From assembly GCA_040981125.1 (NCBI GenBank), contig JANRMQ010000010.1, positions 94,176-158,175 on the forward strand: DNA of 64,000 bases. The letters run 5' to 3'. This DNA comes from DASSBQ01 sp040981125 (lineage in GTDB: Bacteria; Nitrospirota; Nitrospiria; Nitrospirales; Nitrospiraceae). The notes under the pieces are model-generated. The model did no database searches. It was not told the DNA's origin and saw only the letters and a program-made list of their open reading frames with translations. Every line of letters starts with the position of its first letter. The stretch's first letter is position 1. Below, in pieces: positions 33,956 through 42,045 of the stretch. The position numbers and the translations under genes were made by a program.

Positions 33956-35170
33956 GTGACAATCCCTTCCGTCTGCCATATCATTACCAAATTGGAATTG
34001 GGCGGGGCGCAACGGAATACGCTCTTTACCGTCACCCATCTCGACAAGAGCCGCTTTCAGACATTTCTCATCACCGGGGAGGCGGGCATCCTGGATGAGG
34101 AAGCCCAGGTCCTCATGGGCGACGCCTTTTTCCATGTCCCCCGGTTGACTCGGGATATTCGTCCGCTCAAGGATGCGCTGGCCTTCGTTACGCTGGTAAG
34201 GTTGCTCAGACGGATCAAGCCGACCATCGTCCATACGCATAGCTCCAAGGCCGGCATCATCGGGCGGCTTGCCGCGTGGGCGGCTGGCGTGCCCGTGGTG
34301 CTCCACTCGATTCATGGGTTCGGGTTTACGCGATACCAGCATCCGCTCCGCCGCCGGCTGCTTATTGGAGCGGAGCGACTGGCGGCTCGTGTCACGACTC
34401 GTTTTTTTGCGGTATCCGAGGCCAATCGTGGCGAGGGTGTCGCACGCCGGTTATTTGCCGGAAGCCAGTGCGCCGTGATTCGCAGCGGAATCGATATCGA
34501 AGCAATCCGGAAGACCGCCGTGAATACGGACGTCAAGAAGCGGGAACTGAGATTCAATCCGGCGCAGCCGCTCATCGGTATGGTCGCTTCCATGAAGCCG
34601 CAGAAAGCCCCGTTGGATTTTATCCGGGCGGCGGCGATGGTGCGTGCCTCGCATCCCAATGTGGGGATCGTCCTGGTCGGTGACGGGGAGTTGCGCCCGG
34701 CCGTTGAAGCCGAGATCGATCGCCGGGACCTGAGAGCCCATGTAAAGCTTCTCGGCTGGCGGCATGACGTGCCGGAGATATTGCGATGCCTGGATGTCTT
34801 TATTCTGACTTCTCTATGGGAAGGTTTGCCGCGTGTGTATTTGGAAGCCTTGACTGCCGGCGTGCCGATCGTCGGGACGCGCGTGGATGGAGCGGACGAA
34901 GTCATCAAAGACGGCGTCAACGGATATCTGCTTGAGCCGGGCGATGTGAGCGGTATCGCCGAGCGAGTGCGGCGCTTGCTTGACGACCGCGACTTGCGGG
35001 TCGCCATGGGCCGAAGGGCGGAGGCTGATCTATCCATGGAATTCGATATCTATGAGATGGTCCGGCGCCTCGAGTCGGAGTATGATCGGCTTATCGCGGG
35101 GGTGTGCGGACAGAGCATATCCGGGCGTGCCGGTAAGACTCATGGAATCATCCATCATCAGAAATTCTGA
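33956..35170 (+). CDS. Glycosyltransferase family 4
   Basis: This 404-residue GT-B enzyme has HIITKLELGGAQRNTLF at the N-terminus, VHTHSSKAGIIGRLAAWAAG and HSIHGFGFTR in the acceptor domain. The donor domain has GMVASMKPQKAPLDFI, VGDGELRP and TSLWEGLPRVYLEALTAGVPIVGT. It starts with GTG 33956, with GAGGAG upstream at 33939. This is a canonical WcaL/PelF-type GT4. It lies 15 bp after the FAD enzyme and 23 bp before the aminotransferase. Confidence 0.87.
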   Translation: MTIPSVCHIITKLELGGAQRNTLFTVTHLDKSRFQTFLITGEAGILDEEAQVLMGDAFFHVPRLTRDIRPLKDALAFVTLVRLLRRIKPTIVHTHSSKAGIIGRLAAWAAGVPVVLHSIHGFGFTRYQHPLRRRLLIGAERLAARVTTRFFAVSEANRGEGVARRLFAGSQCAVIRSGIDIEAIRKTAVNTDVKKRELRFNPAQPLIGMVASMKPQKAPLDFIRAAAMVRASHPNVGIVLVGDGELRPAVEAEIDRRDLRAHVKLLGWRHDVPEILRCLDVFILTSLWEGLPRVYLEALTAGVPIVGTRVDGADEVIKDGVNGYLLEPGDVSGIAERVRRLLDDRDLRVAMGRRAEADLSMEFDIYEMVRRLESEYDRLIAGVCGQSISGRAGKTHGIIHHQKF

Positions 35171-35193
35171 CACCTCAACCATGGAGTGCGATT

Positions 35194-36312
35194 ATGATGA
35201 ATATTCCTCTGCTTGACCTGAAGGCGCAATATCAGGGAATCCGCAAGGAGATCCTCGCGGCGATTGAGGCGACCTGCGATGAACAGGGCTTTATCCTGGG
35301 GCCGCGTGTCGTCGCGTTGGAACAAGCCGTTTCCGCCTATGTCGCGAGTAGTTCGGCGATCGGAGTCGCATCCGGCAGCGACGCGTTATTGCTCTCGCTC
35401 ATGGCGATGGGGGTGAAGGCGGGGGATGAAGTCATCACCGTTCCGTTTACGTTCTTTGCCACGGCCGGCGCGATCTCGCGCTTGGGCGCCAAGCCGGTCT
35501 TCATCGATATCCGGCCCGATACATTCAATATGGATCCCGGTCAGATCGAACCGGCGATCACACCCAGGACCAAAGCCGTGATCCCGGTGCATTTGTTCGG
35601 CCAGTGTGCCGAGATGGAACGCATTATGGAGATCGCGAAACGCCGCCAAATTGATGTGATTGAGGACGCCTGTCAGGCCATCGGCGCCGCCCGTAACCGT
35701 TCCCGCGCCGGAGTGTTGGGAGATGCCGCGTGTTTCAGTTTTTTCCCGTCGAAAAATCTCGGCGGCTTCGGCGACGGCGGCATGGTCACGACCGACAATA
35801 AGGCGCTGGCCGACGCGATCGCAATGTTGCGGGTGCATGGCAGCCGTGTTCGGTACGTGCACGAAGCCGTCGGCATCAACAGCCGGCTGGATGCCATTCA
35901 GGCAGCCGTGCTTCTGATCAAGTTGAAGTACCTGGATCAATGGGCGGAAGGGCGCCGCCGGAATGCCGTACGGTACGGACAATTGTTTGCGGAAGCAAAG
36001 CTCCTGGATCGAGTCATACTGCCGACTGTGGATCCTTCCAATCATCATGTATTCAATCAGTACACGGTTCGCGTCCCCAAGCGAGACGAACTGCGGGGCT
36101 ATTTGAAAGAGAAGGGCGTCGGGACGGAAGTGTACTACCCGCTTCCGATGCATTTGCAAAACTGTTATCGAGACCTGGGTTACCACAAGGGAGCGTTCCC
36201 GGTCTCCGAGCAGGCTGCCGCGGAAGTCTTGTCACTGCCCATCTATGCCGAGTTGAAAGAAGACGAATTGGCTTATGTGGTCCGCTGCATAGGCGAGTTT
36301 TATCGACGATAG
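35194..36312 (+). CDS. DegT/DnrJ/EryC1/StrS-family sugar aminotransferase
   Basis: This 372-residue PLP enzyme has VASGSDALLLSL (cofactor phosphate site), VPFTFFATAGAI, VIEDACQAIGA and the Schiff-base lysine in FSFFPSKNLGGFGDGG (about residues 182-197). The family transaminates keto-sugar nucleotides made by SDR dehydratases, giving amino sugars for surface glycans. The best resemblance is to the WbpE/WlbC kind, by overall pattern. The two SDR genes at 21-23 kb could supply the keto-sugar. This is the last gene of the polysaccharide locus, followed by about 500 bp of non-coding DNA. Confidence 0.9.
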   Translation: MMNIPLLDLKAQYQGIRKEILAAIEATCDEQGFILGPRVVALEQAVSAYVASSSAIGVASGSDALLLSLMAMGVKAGDEVITVPFTFFATAGAISRLGAKPVFIDIRPDTFNMDPGQIEPAITPRTKAVIPVHLFGQCAEMERIMEIAKRRQIDVIEDACQAIGAARNRSRAGVLGDAACFSFFPSKNLGGFGDGGMVTTDNKALADAIAMLRVHGSRVRYVHEAVGINSRLDAIQAAVLLIKLKYLDQWAEGRRRNAVRYGQLFAEAKLLDRVILPTVDPSNHHVFNQYTVRVPKRDELRGYLKEKGVGTEVYYPLPMHLQNCYRDLGYHKGAFPVSEQAAAEVLSLPIYAELKEDELAYVVRCIGEFYRR

Positions 36313-36810
36313 CCAACAATCCGATCTATCTTGCGTTGAACTCACCAGTAGGCGAATCCTGCCCGTCGGCAAAATGTCCTTATGCGGCTGGGATCGCATC
36401 GGTTTGTTCCTTCCTTTTGACGTGTACAGGCAGTTCTTCTTTTCTAGCCGTGCGCTTCCGGCGCGGGTCTGCCCCTCTTCTGATAAGGAATGTTCCAAAC
36501 CGGACCCGAGCATGAGAACAGTGCGATTTCTATACGGCCGGGCAGTGCTGAAGTACTTGATGGATTTGATCGAACGACGAATCGTGCGGGGCGTTCAAGT
36601 ATGAACAAGTTGAATGAAGAGATGTACAGTATCGGCGTGATTCTGTTCTGATCCGTAACGCCGAGCATGGAATCAGATGACCCACCAAATGCTATCCTAA
36701 GGCGGCGACCATAGCGCTCGATCACATCTCGTATGGGCGGGACCCCTCAGGGTTTCCACGAGGCATAGCCCTTGCTCATCTCATACGTAGGATCGGGATT
36801 TGCCGTCAAA
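36313..36810. other. Non-coding stretch ending the polysaccharide locus
   Basis: These roughly 500 bp hold no convincing gene. A 76-codon open frame at 36374-36604 has no ribosome site and no recognisable motif; its end (FLYGRAVLKYLMDLIERR) looks vaguely helical but I cannot place it. I see no strong terminator, tRNA or repeat. The segment presumably carries the promoter of the kinase gene. Confidence 0.5.
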
Positions 36811-38652
36811 ATGATCACAAGGCCTCCATCCAGACCATCGTTCCTGTCGATCCATCGAACATATTATCCGGTGCTCGGCATCGCGCTCGCCTTCATTGTC
36901 GGAGTCTTTGCCATCGATTGGTGGTTGCCTCTGGATTTAACGATTACGACCCTCTATGTCGTCCCGGTGCTGATTGCTTCCAGGGTTCCCCACGCTCGCG
37001 TGACACCATTCATCGCCGCGATCGCTTCCGTCTCTACGATTCTGGATCTGTTTCACGGGCCCCTCGCCACGATCAGCTGGGTGGCGGTCGGCAATCGCGC
37101 CTTTGCGCTCATGGTGATTTGGGTGACGACGGTTCTGTGCATGCGACGGCAAAGCGACGAGGCCGAGCTGCGGCGGGTCAATGAAGATATTGAACAGCAG
37201 GTGCAAGAGCGGACCGCGGACCTGGAAACGGCCAATCGTGAGTTGGAGGATCTGCGGGCCGAGGCGGTGTCGCAACTCGCGGCTATCGTGAAATCATCCG
37301 ATGACGCCATTGTCGGTATGACGCTGAACGGCATCATCCGGAGTTGGAATATCGGAGCGGAGCGCGTCTATGGCTATGCCGCGGAGGAGGTTCTTGGGCG
37401 GTCTATTTCGCTTCTCTGCCCGCCGAACAGACTCGACGAAGTGCCGGCCATGCTGGATCGAATCGCGCGCGGCGAACATGTCCGCAACGTCGAAACCGTG
37501 CAGCGCCGGAAAAGCGGCGATCGCATCGATGTCTCGTTGACGATTTCTCCGGTGAAGGAGGCCGACGGCAGCGTCATGGGAGCCTCGGCCATTGCCAGAG
37601 ACGTCACGGAACGCAAGCGGATCGAAGCGGCGTTGCGCGAAAGCGAAGCACGGTTCCGCATGATGGCCGACACCGCTCCCGTCATGGTGTGGATGGCGGG
37701 CCCCGACACCCATATTACGTTCGTGAACAAGCGCTGGCTGGAATTCACCGGGCGCACGCTGCAGGAAGAAATCGGGGACAACTGGTTTGCCGGCATCCAT
37801 CCTCATGATCTGGAACGCTGCCGGGAGTCGTATCTGGGGGCCTTCCGATCCCACCAGCCGTTCACCATGGAATATCGCCTGCGCCGCCTCGACGGAGAGT
37901 ATCGATGGGTCGTCGATACCGGGATTCCATTGTTTGAATCAGACGGCCGTTCGGGAGGGTATATCGGAACCTGCATGGACTTGACGGAGCGCAAGGACAT
38001 GGAAGATCAATTGCGCCGCACCTTGAAAGAGAAAGAAAGCCTCCTGCGTGAAGTACACCATCGGGTGAAGAATAATCTGCAAGTCATTTCCAGCCTGCTG
38101 AACCTCCAGTCGGCCTCGATCAAGGATCCGGTGGTGAATCAGCTGTTCCGAGAATGCCAAGTTCGAATTACGTCGATTGCCCTGCTGCACGAAACATTGC
38201 ATCGCTCGAACGACCTGTCGCGGATCAAAATGGGCGATTACATCAGAACATTGACCGGGCACTTGTTCCGTTCCTACGGCGTCGATCCGAACGTCACGAG
38301 CCTGGAACTCAATATTGATGACGTGGAGTTCGACATCGATACCGGCTTGACCTGCGGCCTCATCATCGACGAGCTGGTCTCGAATTGTCTGAAACACGCG
38401 TTTGCCGACGATGCCGGCGGTCGCATCCATATCGATCTGCAGGATCATTTGGATGGGACCTTCACATTGCGGGTCAGTGACGACGGGGTCGGCCTGCCGA
38501 AGGACGGGGTCCTCAACAATCCCGAGTCACTAGGATTAGAGTTGGTGAGCCTGCTCGCCGAGAAACTCGATGGAAAAACGGAGCTGCTCAGCGGGCAAGG
38601 AACCGAATGGCTGATCCGGTTTCAACAGCTCCAATATTCTGAAAGGGTCTGA
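36811..38652 (+). CDS. Membrane PAS sensor histidine kinase (HisKA_2 type)
   Basis: This is a 613-residue protein. The N-terminal 110 residues hold three or four membrane helices (LGIALAFIVGVFAIDWW onwards). A short coiled coil with ERTADLETANRELEDL comes next, then PAS1 (about 165-275) and PAS2/PAC (about 285-405). The dimerisation domain is of the HisKA_2 type, with EVHHRVKNNLQVISSLL around residue 425, and an HATPase domain follows (IIDELVSNCLKHAF, VSDDGVGLP, SLGLELV). It would autophosphorylate on His and signal to the response regulator encoded 5 bp downstream. The stimulus is unknown. ATG 36811 is used; TTG 36772 is an alternative. Confidence 0.88.
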   Translation: MITRPPSRPSFLSIHRTYYPVLGIALAFIVGVFAIDWWLPLDLTITTLYVVPVLIASRVPHARVTPFIAAIASVSTILDLFHGPLATISWVAVGNRAFALMVIWVTTVLCMRRQSDEAELRRVNEDIEQQVQERTADLETANRELEDLRAEAVSQLAAIVKSSDDAIVGMTLNGIIRSWNIGAERVYGYAAEEVLGRSISLLCPPNRLDEVPAMLDRIARGEHVRNVETVQRRKSGDRIDVSLTISPVKEADGSVMGASAIARDVTERKRIEAALRESEARFRMMADTAPVMVWMAGPDTHITFVNKRWLEFTGRTLQEEIGDNWFAGIHPHDLERCRESYLGAFRSHQPFTMEYRLRRLDGEYRWVVDTGIPLFESDGRSGGYIGTCMDLTERKDMEDQLRRTLKEKESLLREVHHRVKNNLQVISSLLNLQSASIKDPVVNQLFRECQVRITSIALLHETLHRSNDLSRIKMGDYIRTLTGHLFRSYGVDPNVTSLELNIDDVEFDIDTGLTCGLIIDELVSNCLKHAFADDAGGRIHIDLQDHLDGTFTLRVSDDGVGLPKDGVLNNPESLGLELVSLLAEKLDGKTELLSGQGTEWLIRFQQLQYSERV

Positions 38653-38657
38653 TCAAC

Positions 38658-39653
38658 ATGCCGCAGGCCAACATCCTGATCGTGGAAGACGAACCGATCG
38701 TCGCGAAGGATATTCAAGTGAGCTTACAGCGTCTGGGCTACCGTGTGCCGGCCACCGCGACATCGGGGGAAGAAGCCATCCGGAAGGCCGGAGAATCACG
38801 GCCCGACCTGATCCTCATGGACATCGTGCTCAAGGGAAACATGGACGGGGTGGAGACCGTCAAGCAGATTCGGAAGCAGTGTGATGTTCCGGTGATTTAT
38901 CTGACGGCCTATGCGGACGATCATACGTTGGAACGGGCCAAAGTCACATCACCGGCCGGATATATGCTCAAGCCCTACCAACCCACCGAACTGCGGACCA
39001 CGATTGAACTGGCCTTGCACCGCGCCGGTCAAGACCGCCATGGGAATGAAGGTCTGCAATGGCTGGCCGCGACGGTCCGGTGTCTCGGGGATGGGGTCAT
39101 GACGATCGACCGGAATGGCCGCGTGACGTATCTCAATCCTGCCGCAGAGGATTTTACGGGGTGGACTCACGAGCAGGCGGCGGGGATCAGCGTGGTGACG
39201 ATGGTCGGCCTCGAACCGGGAGCGGCGGGCGATTGTGCCGAGAATCCGTCATTGAAAGCCATGACCGATATGCGGGTCATCGGCTTGGAAGACATGGTTC
39301 TCTTGACCAAGAGCGGAGCGAGACGATTGATCAACGGAAGCGCGGCGCCGGTCGTCAATGAACGTGGAGCGGTGATTGGATCGGTGTTGGTGTTCCATGC
39401 CGCAACCCCCTCGTCCTCCTGTCCACACGACCGGAAGGTTTCAAGAGCGGTATTACTGGAAATGGAACGCAATCTGGGACGGCCGCAAGGCATGATCAAT
39501 CTCTGCGCCTGGTGTAAGCGTGTGCCGGATGCCTCCGGTGAGTGGTATGATTTGTCCGAGTTTATCGCCGAGCGTTCGCCCATCCAATTCAACGGCGGCC
39601 TGTGCCCCGACTGCATGGCCCGCTGTTTTCCTCAGACCCGGGAGGCACGCTAG
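38658..39653 (+). CDS. Response regulator with PAS domain and C-terminal Cys (zinc-like) motif
   Basis: This is a 331-residue protein. The receiver domain (1-125) has the acidic pocket EDE (10-12), phospho-acceptor Asp55 (LILMDIVLKG), Thr in YLTAYA and Lys in MLKPYQP. The PAS domain (about 133-255) has GDGVMTIDRNGRVTYLNPAAE. The C-terminus (about 285-325) has CAWCKRV, then GEWYDLSEFI, then CPDCM: two CxxC pairs about 33 residues apart that could bind a metal. There is no DNA-binding output domain, so output is probably through protein interaction. It is encoded directly after its probable kinase. Confidence 0.88.
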   Translation: MPQANILIVEDEPIVAKDIQVSLQRLGYRVPATATSGEEAIRKAGESRPDLILMDIVLKGNMDGVETVKQIRKQCDVPVIYLTAYADDHTLERAKVTSPAGYMLKPYQPTELRTTIELALHRAGQDRHGNEGLQWLAATVRCLGDGVMTIDRNGRVTYLNPAAEDFTGWTHEQAAGISVVTMVGLEPGAAGDCAENPSLKAMTDMRVIGLEDMVLLTKSGARRLINGSAAPVVNERGAVIGSVLVFHAATPSSSCPHDRKVSRAVLLEMERNLGRPQGMINLCAWCKRVPDASGEWYDLSEFIAERSPIQFNGGLCPDCMARCFPQTREAR

Positions 39654-39871
39654 CAGGCCGTTCCGCAATCCGAGTCTTCGTTTCTCCGCCGGCCCTTCCC
39701 CCCGGCCATTTCCGCAGGTAATGACCCCGAAATCCGCCCATGAATGAATATCTTGTGGAAAAGAGTTGATTTGCATGGGCCATGAGGAGTTAACTGTTGG
39801 ATGCATGCTCGGGTCGGGTAGACTGCTGCATCCATTCAACAATCATTCACCCCGCGCAAATAGGAATTACC

Positions 39872-41125
39872 ATGAACGTGCGACACCGTTGGGCTGGTGC
39901 AGTTGTGACATATGGGCTGGTGGCGGTCATGACCGGTTGCGCAGCGGATGAGGGGTGGCGCCGGGCGATGGAGCGTGGGAACGACGCCTTGCGGGCGGGA
40001 GAGTATACTCAGGCGCAGGAACAATTCACCATTGCCCGCGACGAGGCGAAAAAAATAGATCCCAAAGGCCGGCGGTTGGCGGAGAGCTTGAGCCAGCTGG
40101 GCGAGGTCAACCGGGACCTGGGCAATTTTGCGAAGGCGGAGGCTTTATTCCAAGAAGCGCTCTCTATGCGGGAATCGATCTTCGGTCCCAATCATGGTGA
40201 AACGGCCTCGAGCCTGACCGATCTTGGGGAACTCTATCGAATGCAAGGGCTCTATGCGCAGGCCGAGACGCTCCATCAGCGCGCGCGCGAGATTCGGGAA
40301 AAGGCTTACGGACCGGAAGACGCAAAGACCGCCGAAAGTCTGAACAATATTGCGGTGGTGTATCAGGACCAGGGGCGTTACGCCGATGCAGAACCCCTTC
40401 TACAGCGGGCCTTGAGTATCCTGGAAAAGACGAAGGGTCCCGAACATAGCGAGGCCGCCATCACTCGGGACAATTTAGCGCAGCTCTACCAAGCGCAAGG
40501 GCAATATACGCGGGCCATGCCGCTCTATCAACGAGCCTTGGCCATTCATGAAAAGGCATTCGGCCCCGAACATCCGATCGTCGCCAGAAATCTTATCAAT
40601 CTGGGCGCCATGTATCAGATTCAGAATCAGTATCAACAGGCGGAAGTTCTCTACCAGCGGGCCATCTATATATTTAAACGGTCCCTGGGCGGGGATCATC
40701 TCGATACGGCCGATGCGTTGAGTCATTTGGCGCAACTCTACGAGACGCAAGGGTTGTATTCCCAGGCGGAACCGCTCTACCAACAGTCGCTTGCCATTCG
40801 GGAAAAACGATTGGGGGCGGAACATCCGCAATTGGCCATGGAATTAAACAATCTGGCCATTCTGTATCAGTCACAGAACCGTCTGGATCAATCGGAGGAA
40901 CTCTACCGGCGGGCGCTGGGTATCTTTGAGAAGGCGGCCGGGCAAGAACGAAAAGCATACGTCAAAGCGCTGAAGAGTTATGCCTCGCTTTTGCGCCGGA
41001 AACAACGGGTCGCCGAAGCCGAACGGTTGGAAGAACGCGCGAAATCGGTGCTCAAGCGGCTCTCCTTGGAAAACCAGCATCGAGGCAGCACCGCCGGAGA
41101 TCTTGTCCCGGTTCCCACCCCCTAA
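39872..41125 (+). CDS. TPR lipoprotein (kinesin-light-chain-type repeats)
   Basis: This is a 417-residue protein. The N-terminal signal ends in a lipobox-like VMTGC (Cys about residue 22), so an acylated envelope protein is likely. The rest is a run of about eight 42-residue TPR_12-type repeats, each with AE-x-LY/LHQRAL...REKxxGPEH patterns, of the kind found in NB-ARC-linked and kinesin-light-chain proteins. It probably binds proteins in the periplasm. ATG 39872 with TAGGAA upstream gives the signal sequence; the earlier in-frame start at 39797 would destroy it. Confidence 0.83.
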   Translation: MNVRHRWAGAVVTYGLVAVMTGCAADEGWRRAMERGNDALRAGEYTQAQEQFTIARDEAKKIDPKGRRLAESLSQLGEVNRDLGNFAKAEALFQEALSMRESIFGPNHGETASSLTDLGELYRMQGLYAQAETLHQRAREIREKAYGPEDAKTAESLNNIAVVYQDQGRYADAEPLLQRALSILEKTKGPEHSEAAITRDNLAQLYQAQGQYTRAMPLYQRALAIHEKAFGPEHPIVARNLINLGAMYQIQNQYQQAEVLYQRAIYIFKRSLGGDHLDTADALSHLAQLYETQGLYSQAEPLYQQSLAIREKRLGAEHPQLAMELNNLAILYQSQNRLDQSEELYRRALGIFEKAAGQERKAYVKALKSYASLLRRKQRVAEAERLEERAKSVLKRLSLENQHRGSTAGDLVPVPTP

Positions 41126-41292
41126 CTCACATTATTCATGACGGTTCGTCACGAACCTGGGAAGAAGTGCGCCTCCGCGCGCCTGGAGGGCGCGGTGTAA
41201 GCCTCAGTCGCGTAGCGAGCATTGAGTCCTAAAGCAAAAATCTCTAGACTGGCAGTAGTGTTCGTTAGATGATTCTCAAAGAGGAGAGAGGC

Positions 41293-42045
41293 ATGCATCG
41301 CTGGGTTGTAGTGGTCATTGTTCTCGTGTTCTTGGGGTCGATGGGATGTACCGGAAAGCGGCCGCCGAAACCCTTTCAACTCCTGGCCAACGAATTCGTT
41401 CCGCCCGTGAAGATCACGAAGCCGACTGAGGCGAACAGCGCCGCCATCGGCTTGTCGATCAAATCACGCAAGTGGGTGTCGGGAACAGAAAATCGGGTGT
41501 ATCTGGTCCGCATCGAACGAGAGGAAGACCTGTATCACGGCGCGAAAGTGATTCCGACCAGCATCGTCGCGCCGCAGGCGGGAGAAGGAGGAGGGGGGAC
41601 GGTCTATGTGCAGAATGTGCCGCCCGGCCGGTACGCCGCCGTCGGCTACAGTGAATCGGTCAAAGGGTATGGAAAGACCAGAGAACTGACGGTGTATTTG
41701 TTTGGGAAGGACATGATCAAGCGCACCGACACCACGGTGGCCGCAGGCGGCATCGGGTTCATGGGAGCGTATGAGCTGGGGCCGGATACCATGATTCTGA
41801 ACGATCACGCGATCGATCCGGCTCAAGAGCATTATTTTGACGTGTTCTGGGGCAAGTCGTTGCTGCAGGTGATGGAAGATATACGGGTCATCGGGACACC
41901 CGCCTATTTCCCCGTGCATACGGTCACCGCGGCGAAGGGAAGTCGTGACGCCGCGGCGGAAGCGGAATTTCTTAACACGACTCGTCGGGAATTCGATCCC
42001 GGATGGACTCCCGTCATCGATCAGCGCCAAACCTTGCTCAGGTGA
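41293..42045 (+). CDS. Putative lipoprotein of unknown function
   Basis: This 250-residue protein has a short hydrophobic leader and a lipobox-like GSMGC (Cys at about 19). The ATG at 41293 follows a strong GAGGAGAGAGG, which decides the start over the upstream in-frame ATG at 41269. The mature part has a beta-rich middle with YVQNVPPGRYAAVGYSES (about residues 113-130), a pattern seen in bacterial proteins with a prealbumin-like or carboxypeptidase-regulatory fold. I cannot name a function. Its 3' end overlaps the 3' end of ppk on the other strand by 8 bp. Confidence 0.7.
   Translation: MHRWVVVVIVLVFLGSMGCTGKRPPKPFQLLANEFVPPVKITKPTEANSAAIGLSIKSRKWVSGTENRVYLVRIEREEDLYHGAKVIPTSIVAPQAGEGGGGTVYVQNVPPGRYAAVGYSESVKGYGKTRELTVYLFGKDMIKRTDTTVAAGGIGFMGAYELGPDTMILNDHAIDPAQEHYFDVFWGKSLLQVMEDIRVIGTPAYFPVHTVTAAKGSRDAAAEAEFLNTTRREFDPGWTPVIDQRQTLLR

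Noticed and set aside
4069..36312. An exosortase/PEP-CTERM system, suggested by AsnB and GT genes
   Set aside because: No exosortase membrane protein and no PEP-CTERM tail was found in any product of the window.
36374..36604. 76-codon open frame in the spacer after the DegT gene
   Set aside because: No ribosome site, no recognisable domain and odd composition; treated as non-coding.
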